Positions 47,944 through 60,600 of a stretch of DNA of 64,000 bases are shown here, piece by piece. Both the position numbers and the translations under genes were made by a program. The first letter of the stretch is position 1. Each line of letters starts with the position of its first letter. The stretch is from Saururus chinensis. Taxonomy: Eukaryota > Streptophyta > Magnoliopsida > Piperales > Saururaceae. The DNA lies in the NCBI GenBank assembly GCA_035235625.1, contig CP141149.1, positions 33,349,753 through 33,413,752 of the forward strand. The letters are read 5' to 3'. The notes below the pieces were generated by a model, which had not been told where the DNA came from, did not search any database, and saw only the letters and a list, made by a program, of their open reading frames with translations.

Positions 47944-48200
47944 TATAAAGGGTGAAGAGAAGGTTAAACCTCTCCCTCATTTATATATTTTTAAATGTTA
48001 AAAATACCCCCATACAATTGAAATGGATCATTTTTTAATGTTAAGAGGGTTAACAGTTTCTTTTTGAGGGGAGAGGGTCAATTTTGTAATTAACTTTATT
48101 TTTTAAAATTAGATAAATTGGATTTGGGGCAGTGCCCAAGGGCTATTGTAGCAATTGGGCCAACCATAATGACTATACAATTTAAGAGGCTTATGGATAT

Positions 48201-48278
48201 ACCTTTAACATTTCCCACTCTAGCAAGCTTTTAGATGGATCTACCTTTAACATTTCCCACTCTAGCAAGCTTTTAGAT
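48201..48278. repeat. 42-bp tandem duplication
   Basis: ACCTTTAACATTTCCCACTC and the following bases to TTTTAGAT occur twice, 42 bases apart, without visible differences over 36 bases. This is a recent slippage or recombination event. Confidence 0.85.
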
Positions 48279-48449
48279 CAGTAAGTCGGTCGATCTAAAA
48301 GATTATTGGAAAGAGTTTTATGTTAAGGCGGCCATTGATTGCCCTATGTGGCCGATTCACTACTCACCGTTAATGGGATCTATATTCATATTATTATAGC
48401 AGGCCTACGAGCAGAGGTACGGGACTAGTCCATGAGTTGGGGGCACTGG

Positions 48450-48545
48450 CACTACGAAAAAATATAAGCACTGCTAAAAAACTTTAAAACGCCACTAATT
48501 ATTTTAGTGACACTTTGAATAGTGTCCCTAATAAAAGTGTCCCGG
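48450..48545 (+). mobile_element. CACTA transposon terminal fragment
   Basis: CACTACGAAAAAATATAAGC is a good match to the terminal repeat of plant CACTA (En/Spm) elements. It is followed by the expected subterminal mix of short direct and inverted words: TTAGTGACACTTT, AGTGTCCCTAATA, AAAGTGTCCC. The opposite end was not found and there is no transposase. Confidence 0.55.
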
Positions 48546-48668
48546 TAAAGAATCCGGCCCATGGGCTTGGATATGCTGGCCTAGCCCGGTCCCACAACAT
48601 GCTAGTGTGGGTTGGGTTTTTGGTGGACAATGGGTAGGCTTGACCCATTTACGTCCTCGCGGCAGATA

Positions 48669-49167
48669 TAGCAGGAGTGTAAACATCGTTTGTTTATTCG
48701 GTGTCTATCCATATCCGCATCCGTCCATACCAAAATGGACAATATTGTTTTTTGTCTATCCCTAGACGGACATGGACAAGGGTTGGCTGTGTCCGCTAAT
48801 TATATATTTTATTATTATTATTTTTACTTTATACTAAATTACTAACCTATGTCACATAGTTAATCTTTATAAACAAATTATAAAAAATACATAGTATACT
48901 CTCACATGTCTTCTATATTATTATTATTATTATTATTTTAGATTAAATTATTTTATTATTATCATAATTAATTTTTTAATTAATTTTTTACTAACCACTC
49001 TTAATTTGAGAACAAATTAATATATTTTAAACTTCCACCTTCATTTTGTTTATTTCCGTCCATATCCATCATAGACAAGTACAGACGGACAAATACATGG
49101 TCTACATAAAAATAGATAGTTGCAAACATGCCTTATCCACGTTTTCGACCATCTATTTACACCCCTA
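48669..49167. mobile_element. hAT-like non-autonomous element
   Basis: Left end AGCAGGAGTGTAAACATCG and right end ATCTATTTACACCCCTA are inverted versions of one another over about 12 bases. The interior contains repeated GTCCATATCC and GACGGACA words and an AT-rich centre, a layout common in plant hAT MITEs. The flanking duplication is weak (5 of 8). Confidence 0.55.
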
Positions 49168-50136
49168 GCAGTAACATTATAACAAATATGGGAAATCCTT
49201 TGATACCACACTTGTGAGAAGCATCCGGAGCTCACTGCTCCATGGTAGCTGCAACTAGTGCTTCTCTACGTCGGAATAAAAAAAATCAAGGAGCTAGTGA
49301 AAAAGTCTCCTTCACTAATACTTTATTTATTATAAAAATCTTACACAGAGTTGCTAGCTTATGCATGTTAAATTAACCACTTTTGCTGCTTAATGTATTA
49401 AATTAAAGATATTATGAGACGATTCAAAAGTTAATCATTTCTAGCATTGCATGAGATTCCATTTAGTGAAGGCTGACTTCCAATCATTAGATAGTTGCCA
49501 TTCTAAGTAAAATAATTAAGTACTACAGCTCAATTTAAAGGATTAGCCATCCTGAACGATTTATCTCTTGCTGCGGAATCTTTGGTTGACTTTGAGTGGC
49601 CACTGCAAAGGCCGAAGTTGAATGCCACTGTGCCCAGGCCGCCTGCAATCAAAACTCCTGATGGCGATGTGCAAGCCTGTTGCGAATGTATAAAGAAAAA
49701 GGGTGGTCATTGATAAGAAGGGGAACAGTTCGTTGGTGAGATTATGCAGCCTTATCTCATAAGTCATAGCACTAAAAAATGTCTGGTCGTTTCTCACACC
49801 TTCAAACGGTAGTGGGGATCTATTGCATTTCAGAAGGAGATGGATCTTTCGCTCCCACTTTATATTGGTGCACTTGCCGCAAAAGCTACCATGCATTGGC
49901 ACTCATATCATCATTACTTCCACGTTTCCACTTGCTCAATCAACTGCTGCAGAGGACTTACAGGTTTCATGTCGTTATTAGCTTTCTCGTATGAGATCAT
50001 CTTCTCTATCAATATTCCTTTTAGTGGCATCTCTTCCTTCTTCCACCGTCGCCCTTCTCAAGTGATGTGCTACTGTGGTGTCGATAGTGTTCTCTTCCAC
50101 ATTAATCACGGTAGCCCCCTCATGTAAAATCATCAA
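49168..50136. other. Upstream region of the receptor kinase
   Basis: Contains the presumed promoter and leader of the 50137 gene. A minus-strand open frame of 113 codons (49561-49902) shows no family resemblance and is not called as a gene. Confidence 0.4.
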
Positions 50137-53100
50137 ATGGGTCGTTTGCCCGTAGCCATTTCTCAATGTCTCCTCCTAGTCTTTCCAAGCTTTCTTCTTT
50201 TTCTTCCGCTCCATGGTCGGCTTCAGCCCCTAGATTGGTCCAAGGCAGATCAAGCAGCTCTTTTGGCTTTCAAAAATGGCATTGTCGAGGACCCCCAGAA
50301 CTTGCTCAACAACTGGAATGAGAGCATCCATATTTGCGACTGGAACGGAGTTTCTTGCGATTCAAACAACAAAAGCGTAACTGAACTCGTTCTCAATGGA
50401 TATGATCTTCGAGGAAACATCTCACCCTTCTTGTCCAATCTTACTTACCTCCAACTACTGGATCTTTCGGAGAACTCCCTTCAAGGCACTATCCCTCCCG
50501 AGCTCGGGTCCCTCTACAGACTGAAGGGGCTCAGCCTCAGCGAGAACCAGATAGATGGACACATCCCTCCTAGCTTCGGACACCTTTCGAATCTACAATA
50601 TATAAGCATGAGTAAGAACCAGCTACAAGGCCAGCTTCCCTTCCCACTCTTCTACAACTGCACCGAGTTGAGGTACATAGACCTTTCTAACAATTCTTTC
50701 AAAGGTTTCATTTCTTCTCGGATAGGGAACCGATTGCCTTCCCTGGAACAACTGTACTTGTACAACAACCAATTAATTGGCAACATTCCCCTTTCTCTAG
50801 CAAATTGTACGTTCATGACTGATCTTGATCTTGAGTATAATTATCTAAGTGGTCGGCTGCCATCAGATGTTTTCAGGCATATGACCATGCTCAAGAACTT
50901 GCATCTTTCTTACAATAGCTTCTCAAGTGACGAAGGTAACAATAACTTGTCTCCATTCTTCGAGTCCCTTTCGAATTTGTCCCACCTAAGAGAGCTGGAG
51001 CTTGCTGCAAATAGTCTCGGTGGGGAAATACCATCAGTGATTGGCCTTCTGCGCATCAATCTTTCTGAGCTTCATCTAGAAGACAATCTCATTCACGGAG
51101 CAATTCCGCCTAACATTGCCGGTCTTTCCAACCTTACCCTGCTCAACTTGTCTAGCAACTTTCTAAATGGGACTATCCCGACCGAGTTATCACTTCTGCC
51201 CATGCTAGAAAGGCTTTCCTTATCAAATAATTCACTGCACGGTGCAATTCCAGCAGCTCTTGGTGGCTTGCCTCATTTGGGTCTTTTAGATTTGGCAGGA
51301 AACAAACTCAGCGGGCCAATTCCTGCTTCTCTGTCAAACCTCACCCAGATGAGGGAGCTGAGACTGAATAACAACCTGCTTTCCGGAGCAATACCATCAA
51401 GCTTAGGCCAATGTAAGAGGCTAGAGATTCTGGACTTGTCCTACAACAGGTTGATCGGTTTCATACCCGAAGAAGTGGCCGCCTTAGGAGACATGACAAA
51501 ATACTTCAATGCTTCTAACAATTTTCTCACGGGAGAGCTTCCAGCTGAACTGAGCAAGATGGATAAGATTACAGCTATAGATTTATCGTCGAACAATTTA
51601 AGTGGCACAATTCCTCCCAATTTAGGCAGTTGTCAAGCAGCAGAGTTGATCAATCTTTCTCATAATTCTCTTCAGGGTTCTATCCCAGCTACCATGGGCG
51701 ATCTTCTCAGCATCCAGTCCTTGGATCTTTCGGACAATCAGCTGTCCGGAGAAATTCCCTCGTCATTGCAAAACTGTAACAATCTCGTCGCGCTAAATCT
51801 CTCATTTAACAACCTGACTGGAGTCATACCAACAGGTGGTCTCTTTGCTTCTCTGACAATCGATTCCTTTCGTGGCAACGCATATATATGTGGATCGTTG
51901 CAAGGCCTCTCGGCTTGCCATTCCAAGAAGCAAGGGACGAGATATTCCCCCAAGTTCTTGATGGTTCTCGTTATTTCTGTTTCCGGGTCAGTTTTTCTGC
52001 TCACAATTGTTTGCGTGGTGACTTTCAAAAGCATCAGAAGACTGAAGATTGGCACAAAGAGCGTCGGCCGTAGTAAGTCTACTCTGGCCTTGAGATCAAA
52101 TCATCCGAGGATCACTTACCATGAGCTGATGGAAGCCACGGGTGGATTTCAAGAGAGGCTGCTGATTGGGTCGGGTAGCTTCGGGCATGTTTATAAAGGC
52201 GTGCTGAGAGATGGGAATGTCGTCGCGGTGAAGGTCCTCCACTTGCAAGCCGCAAACTCTACCAAGAGCTTTAACAGGGAATGCCAAGTTCTGAAGCGAA
52301 TCCGGCACAGGAACCTGATGAGGATTGTGACGGCCTGCAGTATGCCGGACTTCAAAGCAATTGTTCTTCCGTTCATGGCGAATGGGAGTCTTGAGAGCCA
52401 TTTGCATGGATACGGGTCGGGCCCCTCGGGCTTGACTCTGATTCAGATTGTGAATATATGCAGCGATATTGCTGAAGGCATGGCCTACTTGCATCACCAT
52501 TCTCCAGCTCAAGTCATCCATTGTGACCTCAAGCCTAGTAACATTCTCTTAAATGACGACATGATTGCACTGGTCTCGGATTTTGGGATTGCTAGGCTCG
52601 TGATGGCAGTTGAGGAGGGGAACGCCAACGTTTACAACTCTAGCAACTCAACTGCCAACCTGCTCTGTGGCTCCATTGGATACATTGCCCCAGGTATGAA
52701 TCCTTTTCTCGTATGATTGCATTTTGATCTTAAACGTCATGAAATCTATCTTCTCCAATTGAAATGTGTCTTTATGCATTTCTGATTGCTAGAGTACGGA
52801 TTGGGAAGAGGTGCATCGACGAAGGGGGACGTGTACAGCTTCGGCATTCTTGTGCTTGAAATGGTGACCAGAAAGAGGCCTACTGACGATGTGTTCAGCG
52901 GGGGCCTAAGCTTGAGGAAATGGGTTCAATCACACTACGGTGGCCGGATGGAGAAGGTCATCGATTCCTCTCTGCTCTCCGATTCCTGGAACCAAAGCCC
53001 TGAATTGAAAAACATGTGGGAAGCTGCAATTATGGAACTGGTCGAGTTGGGACTGCTTTGCACCCAAGAGGCTCCTTCAACCAGACCAACCATGCTTGAC

Positions 53101-53214
53101 GCAGCTGATGATTTGGATCGGCTCAAAAGGTATCTGTCCGGGGACACGACTGCCACTTTCACCTCATCCCTTGGCACCTCTTCTTCCATCTTGACAACCG
53201 CAGATGATGACTGA
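50137..53214 (+). CDS. LRR receptor-like serine/threonine kinase, non-RD class
   Basis: Two exons, 50137-52693 and 52793-53214, encode about 992 residues. An N-terminal signal peptide (LLLVFPSFLLFLPLHG) is followed by an LRR cap with CDWNGVSC near residue 70, then about 20 leucine-rich repeats of plant type (LSxNxLxGxIPxxL). The membrane segment (FLMVLVISVSGSVFLLTIVC) lies near residues 606-628. The kinase follows: glycine loop IGSGSFGHVYKG, lysine in VAVKV near 699, catalytic loop HCDLKPSN near 797, and DFGIARL. The Cys before the catalytic Asp makes it a non-RD kinase, common among immune receptors. The single intron splits GYIAP-EYG in the activation segment, a frequent position in LRR-XI/XII-type kinases. 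It resembles Arabidopsis At2g24130-type proteins. Ligand unknown. Intact. Confidence 0.93.
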
Positions 53215-53449
53215 ATTGTTGCCCAAGATCCGAGTGGCCAACTCTCTAAGGGTGTGCAGGCCCCCCCAATTCTTCATCTTTAATGGGGAAGCCACAATGC
53301 ACACCAACTGTGAATTCTAGACCATTATCGAAATTTTCAACTGTACAGTGGAAAGCATTAGGAAATGTCTCGTCTTGATGTAGATGAATAGACTTTTTCT
53401 TTTAACAAAGTGTAGATTTTGCTAGGCGACAGGAGGAATCTAGCACATA

Positions 53450-53936
53450 GTTCATGTTTGTGGAATTTTTGTAAGATTTTTTTGATTTCGCTTTAATTTT
53501 GATCCGAATTATCTTCTATAAAAAGTGGGTGGAATTTAAAATTTTACCAGGAGTAGAATCTAAACCTTATGAGGTGATTACGTCGATTTTAACCTCCCTT
53601 GTTTTGATATTATAAATTTAATTATTTTTTAAATATTATTTTTTATATTAATTTGAGCCTCAAGAAGCATGTTATAAATAGGTGAGGCTTATTTTTAAAA
53701 TTTAAAATTATATAATTTTTATTTGACAGAGTTCAAATTTATGAGCATAATAATATTAAGAAAGTATATATTTAAGTACGGGAGAAAAAGTTATATTGGT
53801 TTAAAGTTTTAAAATTAGGTTTGATGTAATATTTTAATTTATTTTAAAATATTTCATTATCAAACGTAATTCACATTTTGCAATGAATTTTTTGAATCAC
53901 TTCTATTTCTAAAATATCCACCCAAACAGCCCTTTA
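53450..53936 (+). repeat. Repeat of about 490 bp, right partner of the copy at 47390
   Basis: A diverged copy of the 47390-47943 element in the same orientation, ending CACCCAAACAGCCC and beginning near TGTTTGTGGAATTTTTGTAAG. It starts about 240 bases after the kinase stop, so the kinase gene is bracketed by the pair. Confidence 0.65.
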
Positions 53937-53956
53937 AAGGCTTTTATTTTCGCATA

Positions 53957-54153
53957 TATTCTCTCTGTTTTAAATTAATATCTTATTTAATAAAAAATTT
54001 TATTTCATATAAATAATTTTATTTTATTAAATTTAAGTAATTAGATACTTAAAAAGATTATTATAAATTTATTTTTCTTTTTCTTTAAAGTGGATTTTAC
54101 TTTTTAATAAAAAAATATTATTTTTTAAAATATAGCTATATATAAGGATGAAG
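53957..54153 (+). mobile_element. Stowaway-like MITE
   Basis: TTCTCTCTGTTTTAAATTAA at the left, then AATTTTATTTTATTAAATTT, GATACTTAAAAAGATTAT and TTTTTTAAAATATAGCTATA, ending AAGGATGAAGTA. Collinear with the copies at 6260 and 21880. Confidence 0.65.
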
Positions 54154-54624
54154 TATTAGATTATGTACATGTAAATGCTGAGTTAATTAAAAGAAGTTCA
54201 GGGACTTCTTATGGGAAGAGTTTTTCATATTTTGCTCTGAGCCAAGCCTAAGATATGCATATAGTTTATCTACTAGATCAATAACATACCTATTAACATA
54301 ATTATCACTTAAAGTAATATGGATTATCATATACACTAGTATATATGTACCGTTGATCTGAAAGATCAACGGTTCTTGTGCGTACCTTCTACTCGGTAAT
54401 AGGGAGCATCGAAAAACCGGGTTCTACAGTCTATATGACGTCAAACCGGGTTCACTCTCTAGGGCCGATAGGTAGCCGGTTGGGTTTGAGCAAGACCCCG
54501 GCCGCTTCCCGCGTCCCACCGCTGTTAAAAATGTCCTGAGAGGTGTCTGGACAATCTTATCCTCCCGCCGGTCTGCCGCTCCACCCTTTCTCAGCTCCAT
54601 CTCCGGCCTGCGCTTCGCAGTTCG
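54154..54624. other. Promoter and leader region of the oxidoreductase gene
   Basis: AT-rich to about 54380, then GC-richer towards the ATG at 54625. Open frames on both strands across 54424-54854 lack family resemblance. Confidence 0.4.
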
Positions 54625-57600
54625 ATGGCAGCTTTCGCCTCGCACCCTCGCCCCTCTCTCCTCTTCCCTTCGTCATCCCATCCTCAGCGGAGCTGTTCCG
54701 TCCCCAGTCTGAGACTCTCGAGGCTTCTTCCGTTGAGGACGCTTCAGATTCGCTGCGCGAAGAGAACCGGGAATCGGAGGTATCCTTCGGAGAAGAAGAA
54801 GCTCCGGAAGGAGACCCAGTCCCTGATTCAGACCGAAATTACGAACAAGGATGAAGGCTTCTGGAGAATCTCTAAGCTCTCTGTTCCTATTGATAGCGAT
54901 CCCGGAAAGGACGATCTCCATATCTCCGATGGCCTGCTCCAGGCCATCGCCAAGGTCCTCAAATTCCCGGTAACTGCCTCTCTAGGCACCTTTTTTAGTA
55001 CGTGACCATATTTTTATCCTGGTAGAATAATGAAACGATGATTTTCTTTTCCAACCAAAGGAAGGAAAAAGCTGTTTGTTTGATTTCTGCTGGCTAATTG
55101 AACTAAATGTAAAACTAATTTGCTACTTGTTCGAAAGATTTTAATGTTCTCACGAATGGCACTACCTTCTGATCCTACTGACCGTTTGTTTAATCCTTAT
55201 TTGTCAATTAAACTGTCATTGTTTTCATTTCTAGCCTAACTGTAACTCGTATGCTTGAGCTGATATTCCACTTCCCTGCAGCAGTCCTGCGAGTTGCTTC
55301 CTCTTTACTTTACATGTGTGGTGGGCATAGAGGCATCGTTCGCGTGATAGATCATTTTAAGAAGCATTGAACTTGATACATTTGGTCGTTATACTCACGA
55401 TAAATTGGAAACGAAATGAAAAAAAACAGTTCACTCTATCTTTAAGATTCAAGAGGAACTGAAGGAAGGTCTTAGTTCACTTAAAATTTATATCCTGTTT
55501 TAAACACTTACAATTCTAAACTGTATCTCTCCTTACTTTCTGCACGTTGATCAATTAAAACTTCAAATGGTTGGCATTTGGTAACTGAAATTATCATGAT
55601 AACGAACGTAACATGTAGAATGAATGACTAGATGCAAAGAGAATCACTAAAACTGGTAAAATATGTAATTTTGGGAGAAGTATTAGTAGCTGATGTGCAT
55701 AAGGAAGTTATGAACCAATATGGGCCAACACTAAGGGGTCCACTTGAGAAAATACCCCCTCTTCTCACGCCATATTCACTCTACCTAAACTCAGCCCCCC
55801 ATCCCTTTTTCCTCCCTCAACCAAGCCTTGACGACAACAAAAGAACTTGTAGTTATTTATAAGAATTTAAGGCTAGCTTGAGCGAAATTGAGCTGTGTGA
55901 TGCTTGAAATACCTAGGATAATGCATGTCTACTGTATATACTAGGTGCATGTCTATTCTTCATTTGCTACGTCTAGGACATGCTTGTGATTCTTTTAGGT
56001 CTTTTCTATATTGCTCAAATATGGAAACTGTTGCCACTTTGAAACAGAAGCTATCTATATGAAGTGGGCCCAAATGGCAACATTTAGATGGAAGGATTTT
56101 ATGGACAACTAATTTATTCAAGTAGTTATTCATTGACTCTTTTTGTTCTTCCTTAGGTTGCTGCAATGTTGCCTCGCGAAGCCTTCTCCATTGTTCGAAA
56201 GTCTTTTGATGCAAGGAAGGTGACTCAATTGCTTATTCATATAGGTTTATTTCACAGTATTATTGTTAAGAAGAAGGCAGCAAATATATTGGAATTATCA
56301 TTTACACTAGTTCTATTGAAGAAAAAGAAAAGCACAAGTAAGCATATATCTCGTTTCTATTCCAAACCATGTCTCAAAATCTAGACTTGTTGTAATGAAA
56401 TCAGTTTTTTTATTTTCATTTTTTGGGGGAGGGGGCATATATTTTCATTGGCTAAGCCGCAGCACTAGCAATTAATCTCTCAATTTTTGCTAATGTAGTC
56501 CAGAATGCATATATGTGGATCCATATCTATGCAACCACAGTAATCTAATAACAACCTGTTACAGAAAAAGAATGTAAAAAGTGTGTATTTGATTTTAGAC
56601 CTCTAATTTTCATTCTATTGTGCTTTCCAATTAGAATAGTGTATGTGCTGCATCTTGTACTGCAGGGATCCGGTTGACTAATGTTTAACTTCACCCTAAA
56701 ATTTTTAATTTGGTCAGTTAAATTGCTTTTGCCCTCTTTGTTTGCTGATTTCATTTTCTTCGTTAATGCTGTTGTAGTTATTGAAGGAGCCAAAGTTTGT
56801 GTATACAGTAGACATGGATGTGAAAAAACTTCTAAAGCTTGAGCCGCGTACATGGGACTTCATTTCACATTTGGAGCCAAAAGTTGGGCTTATAGAGTAT
56901 ATGCAGGAAGAAAAAACTTCTAGGTGCTTGATAAGCATTATACATGATTTTAAGTGGACCGATCATAATGAGGGATCAAAAGAAGGTGGATTCGACAAAT
57001 CCTTGACTCAGAAAAGACCTCGAGTTGCAGTAGTAGGGAGCGGGCCATCGGGCTTATTTGCCTCTCTTGTGCTTGGAGAGTTGGGTGCTGAGGTAACCCT
57101 GATAGAAAGGGGACAACCAGTTGAGCAAAGAGGTCGTGATATTGGTGCTTTAGTGGTTCGGCATATCTTGCAATCAGAAAGCAACTTTTGCTTTGGAGAG
57201 GTGTTTTTTCTTAGTTCAGAATCTTTTGCATTGTAGTTGTTTTGTATGACCAAATTTGACCTCCTGCATCATTCATTCAGTGTGTGAAAAAGTAAGGATT
57301 TTTTTTCTGTTCTCTGTCTGCTGAAATGATTGGTGCAGTATTCATAACTTTTGAAGTCTATACACATGCATGACCATCGTTTGCCATTTTATCTGCTCGT
57401 TTGCCATTTTATCTGCTTGCACATACTTACCCATTATCCTATTTCTTCATATATGCTTTCTCCTTTGCAGTGAACATTATGCCCTCTATGATTTGTTTGC
57501 GTGCTTTGACAATAATTGATACAGAAAATACTGTTACTGATAGGTTCTTACAAATAGAAAGAACCATATTTCTTTACTGAGCATCAAATGCCATCTCCAG

Positions 57601-60600
57601 CATTATTGAGGAACAAACCGTTGAATAGGTCTGACTAGGTGCAAGTAAGCATGTGTAATATCCATATCTACGGTGAATTATTTTGAAATTGATAGGGAAT
57701 GTGTAAATAAACGCCCAACCTCTTACTCCATTTAGATTAGCATATGCTCAGTTCCCCTGTAATGTTATAACATGATACACTAATTTCTTACATATTTCTT
57801 AAGAAACACCAGCTTTTCCCATCATTTTGTCGAGCTTACCAGGAACGCTAAAATCTTCTACAATTTCTTACAGAGTTTCGGACTTCAATTATGAATTCAC
57901 ACTTGAAGCTGATAAAATGTTGAATGTAAACATCAGATTTCAATAAATAAATAACTTTACCTGTTGCAATAGGGATGCAGTGTCTAGCCCTGATGGTTTT
58001 GTCTATCTAGTCTTCAGTTATGTGTTTCTTTCATACATTTAGAGTAATGATTGAAATTTGCTATGACTTTTGTTTTTCCTGTTAAATACTTTTTGCAAAT
58101 AATAGGCTTGTTGTATTCTGTATACAGTAACCTTTCCATTAAACTTCAGTTTGTGCAACTTTCCTTCTTTTCTCGCTTAACATTGAGGACTCACACTTTG
58201 GCAGGGTGGTGCAGGTACTTGGAGTGATGGAAAGCTTGTGACAAGAATTGGACGGAACAGTGACTGCGTTCAGGCTGTGAGGATCTGCATATAACTTTTT
58301 TGCCATGGTCATATTTTGGTTGTTACTAGTATTTGATATCATTTGTTTACTGTTGTGTCCTACTATTCCTACACAGATTGGTGATATGTGTCTTTCTCAG
58401 AATGATGCTGTCTGTAGTATGCTCACTGTTAATTTAACTAGTCAAACTGTGTTAGACCTCCAGCATGTCTTTGATTAAACATAATGTGAGAACCTAAGTT
58501 TTTATAAGAATGCTTGACAATGAAGTGGCACAGTGGAACCCATTCATGATCAATGAAGATCTTCCTTTCCTCATTCATCTAGGAGATGGTTCAACTTGAT
58601 ATTGACCAGCAAATAGATGTAGCTACCCTTTTTTCTCCTGCAGCTATTAAACTGTATTCTCCTTGTATGTAACTCTTAAAACTTCTCATATGAATGGGCA
58701 ATCAACCGTTGGCAGATCAAATTGTATTGCTTAATTTTGAGTCATGTCCCCTTTATATGTATATTTCAGTTATCAGTGTTTTGGAGTGAAGGTTTGGTGG
58801 TCAGTTGATGTTGGAGACCTATTATGTCATGAACGTCATATGAGTTCAGATGTTGACTGCTTCCATACTTGAGTGAGTAATGTTCACATGTTCTTGATTA
58901 GGTGTTAAGAACTCTAGTGCACTTTGGAGCCCCACCAAACATATTGATCGATGGGAAACCTCATTTGGGAACAGATAGGCTTGTCCCATTAATACGGAAT
59001 TTCAGGCGACATCTGCAAGACTTAGGGGTAAGCGGCATTTTCATGTTTCCTTATGAAAATAAAGTTATTTTTGTTTAGTATGGTGGTGAGAGGTTTTATC
59101 TTTATTTGTTTAATGTAGGTTGATATAAAGTTTGGAACAAGATTGGACGACTTGCTGGTAGAAAATTCAAGGGTCAAGGGAATAAAAGTTTCTGGCGGTG
59201 AGAAGCTGGCATATGATGCTGTGGTTCTTGCGGTTGGCCACTCTGCTCGTGATGTATATAAAATGCTTCTTCACCATAATGTGGAAATGGTTCCCAAGGA
59301 TTTTGCTGTGAGTCAGAAAATATGTGTCTTACAATTGTTTGTTGTTCCCTTTTTTTTAATACTTTCTGTGAACTCACAGATTTGTATGGATAGACAGGTG
59401 GGACTTCGTATTGAGCATCCTCAGAAACTAATAAATGCCATACAGGCAAGTGCCATTTTCGTGATTCATCTGTCATATGACATGCTTCATGACTCACATC
59501 TTTTTGCCACATTGATTTAGGTTCACACTAAAAACTCAACAGGACCAAATGACCACAGTTGATGAAAGATGTAGAGATTATGTTTTTATATCTATCATCT
59601 GTCTTTTTTCACACATCATAGAACAATTTGTTCAGCGAAATGTGCTGGACTTCCCACTTGAATCATAGCCCAGGAAGTGCAATGACCTTCTCCATTATAA
59701 ATTATGATGGTTATTAAACATCATTACTTTGCTTAATGTTCAGCTCGCTATGGTTAAGTATGTGGATAAAGTTTAGACATGTTTTACCTTAAAGGTAGCT
59801 ATCTTGGAGCATAAATTATGTCTTTAAACTGACATGTCTGCTAAAACCTGCAGTATTCTGAGTTGGCCAATCATGTTCGTGATGGGCGTGGAAAAATTCC
59901 TGTTGCAGATTACAAGGTAGTGAAGTATGTTTCTGAAGACAACAGTAGCTCATCAACTAGTTTGGAGGGGAAAAGATGTAGTTGCTATTCCTTCTGCATG
60001 TGCCCTGGTGGACAGGTTTGCCATCTTTCTGCCAAATCTAATTTTGAGGATCATCTGAAAAAATTTAACCCAAACCCCAAGATTTGTGTAAGACTAGAAG
60101 TTATATGTCACAACTTTAATGAATGATAGCAATAAAGAACAAGCTATTAAGTTAGTGAATTTTATTCTCTACTGGCTTTTACTGTGAATTGCGAGGCCCA
60201 TTTAGTATGCTGTTTATAAGAAGAGCTCAAACTTTCAAGAATTTAGCACGGTGTCCCTCTAGTCCACTTTTTATCTGGATCTTAAAGCAGCTTCTGTTGC
60301 ATGTGTTGCCAGGTTGTTCTCACTAGTACAGATCCATCAGAGCTCTGTGTCAATGGCATGTCCTTTTCTCTTCGTGCCTCTAAATGGGCAAATGCAGCAC
60401 TTGTTGTTACAGTTTCTTCAAAAGATTTTGGGGCATTTGACAGCTACGGACCTCTTGCTGGTATAGAATTTCAGGTGATTTTGTTGTTATTTTTCACCGG
60501 GATTTTATACTGTTTTTCAGTTCAATAAACATGTTCATATACTTGTATTGCATATGGATCCTTTGTTATAAGTTGCCTCTTTCATTCTTAAAGTTGTCTT

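Noticed and set aside
49561-49902. 113-codon minus-strand frame upstream of the receptor kinase
   Set aside because: No recognisable domain, no splice context, and it overlaps the likely promoter of the kinase.
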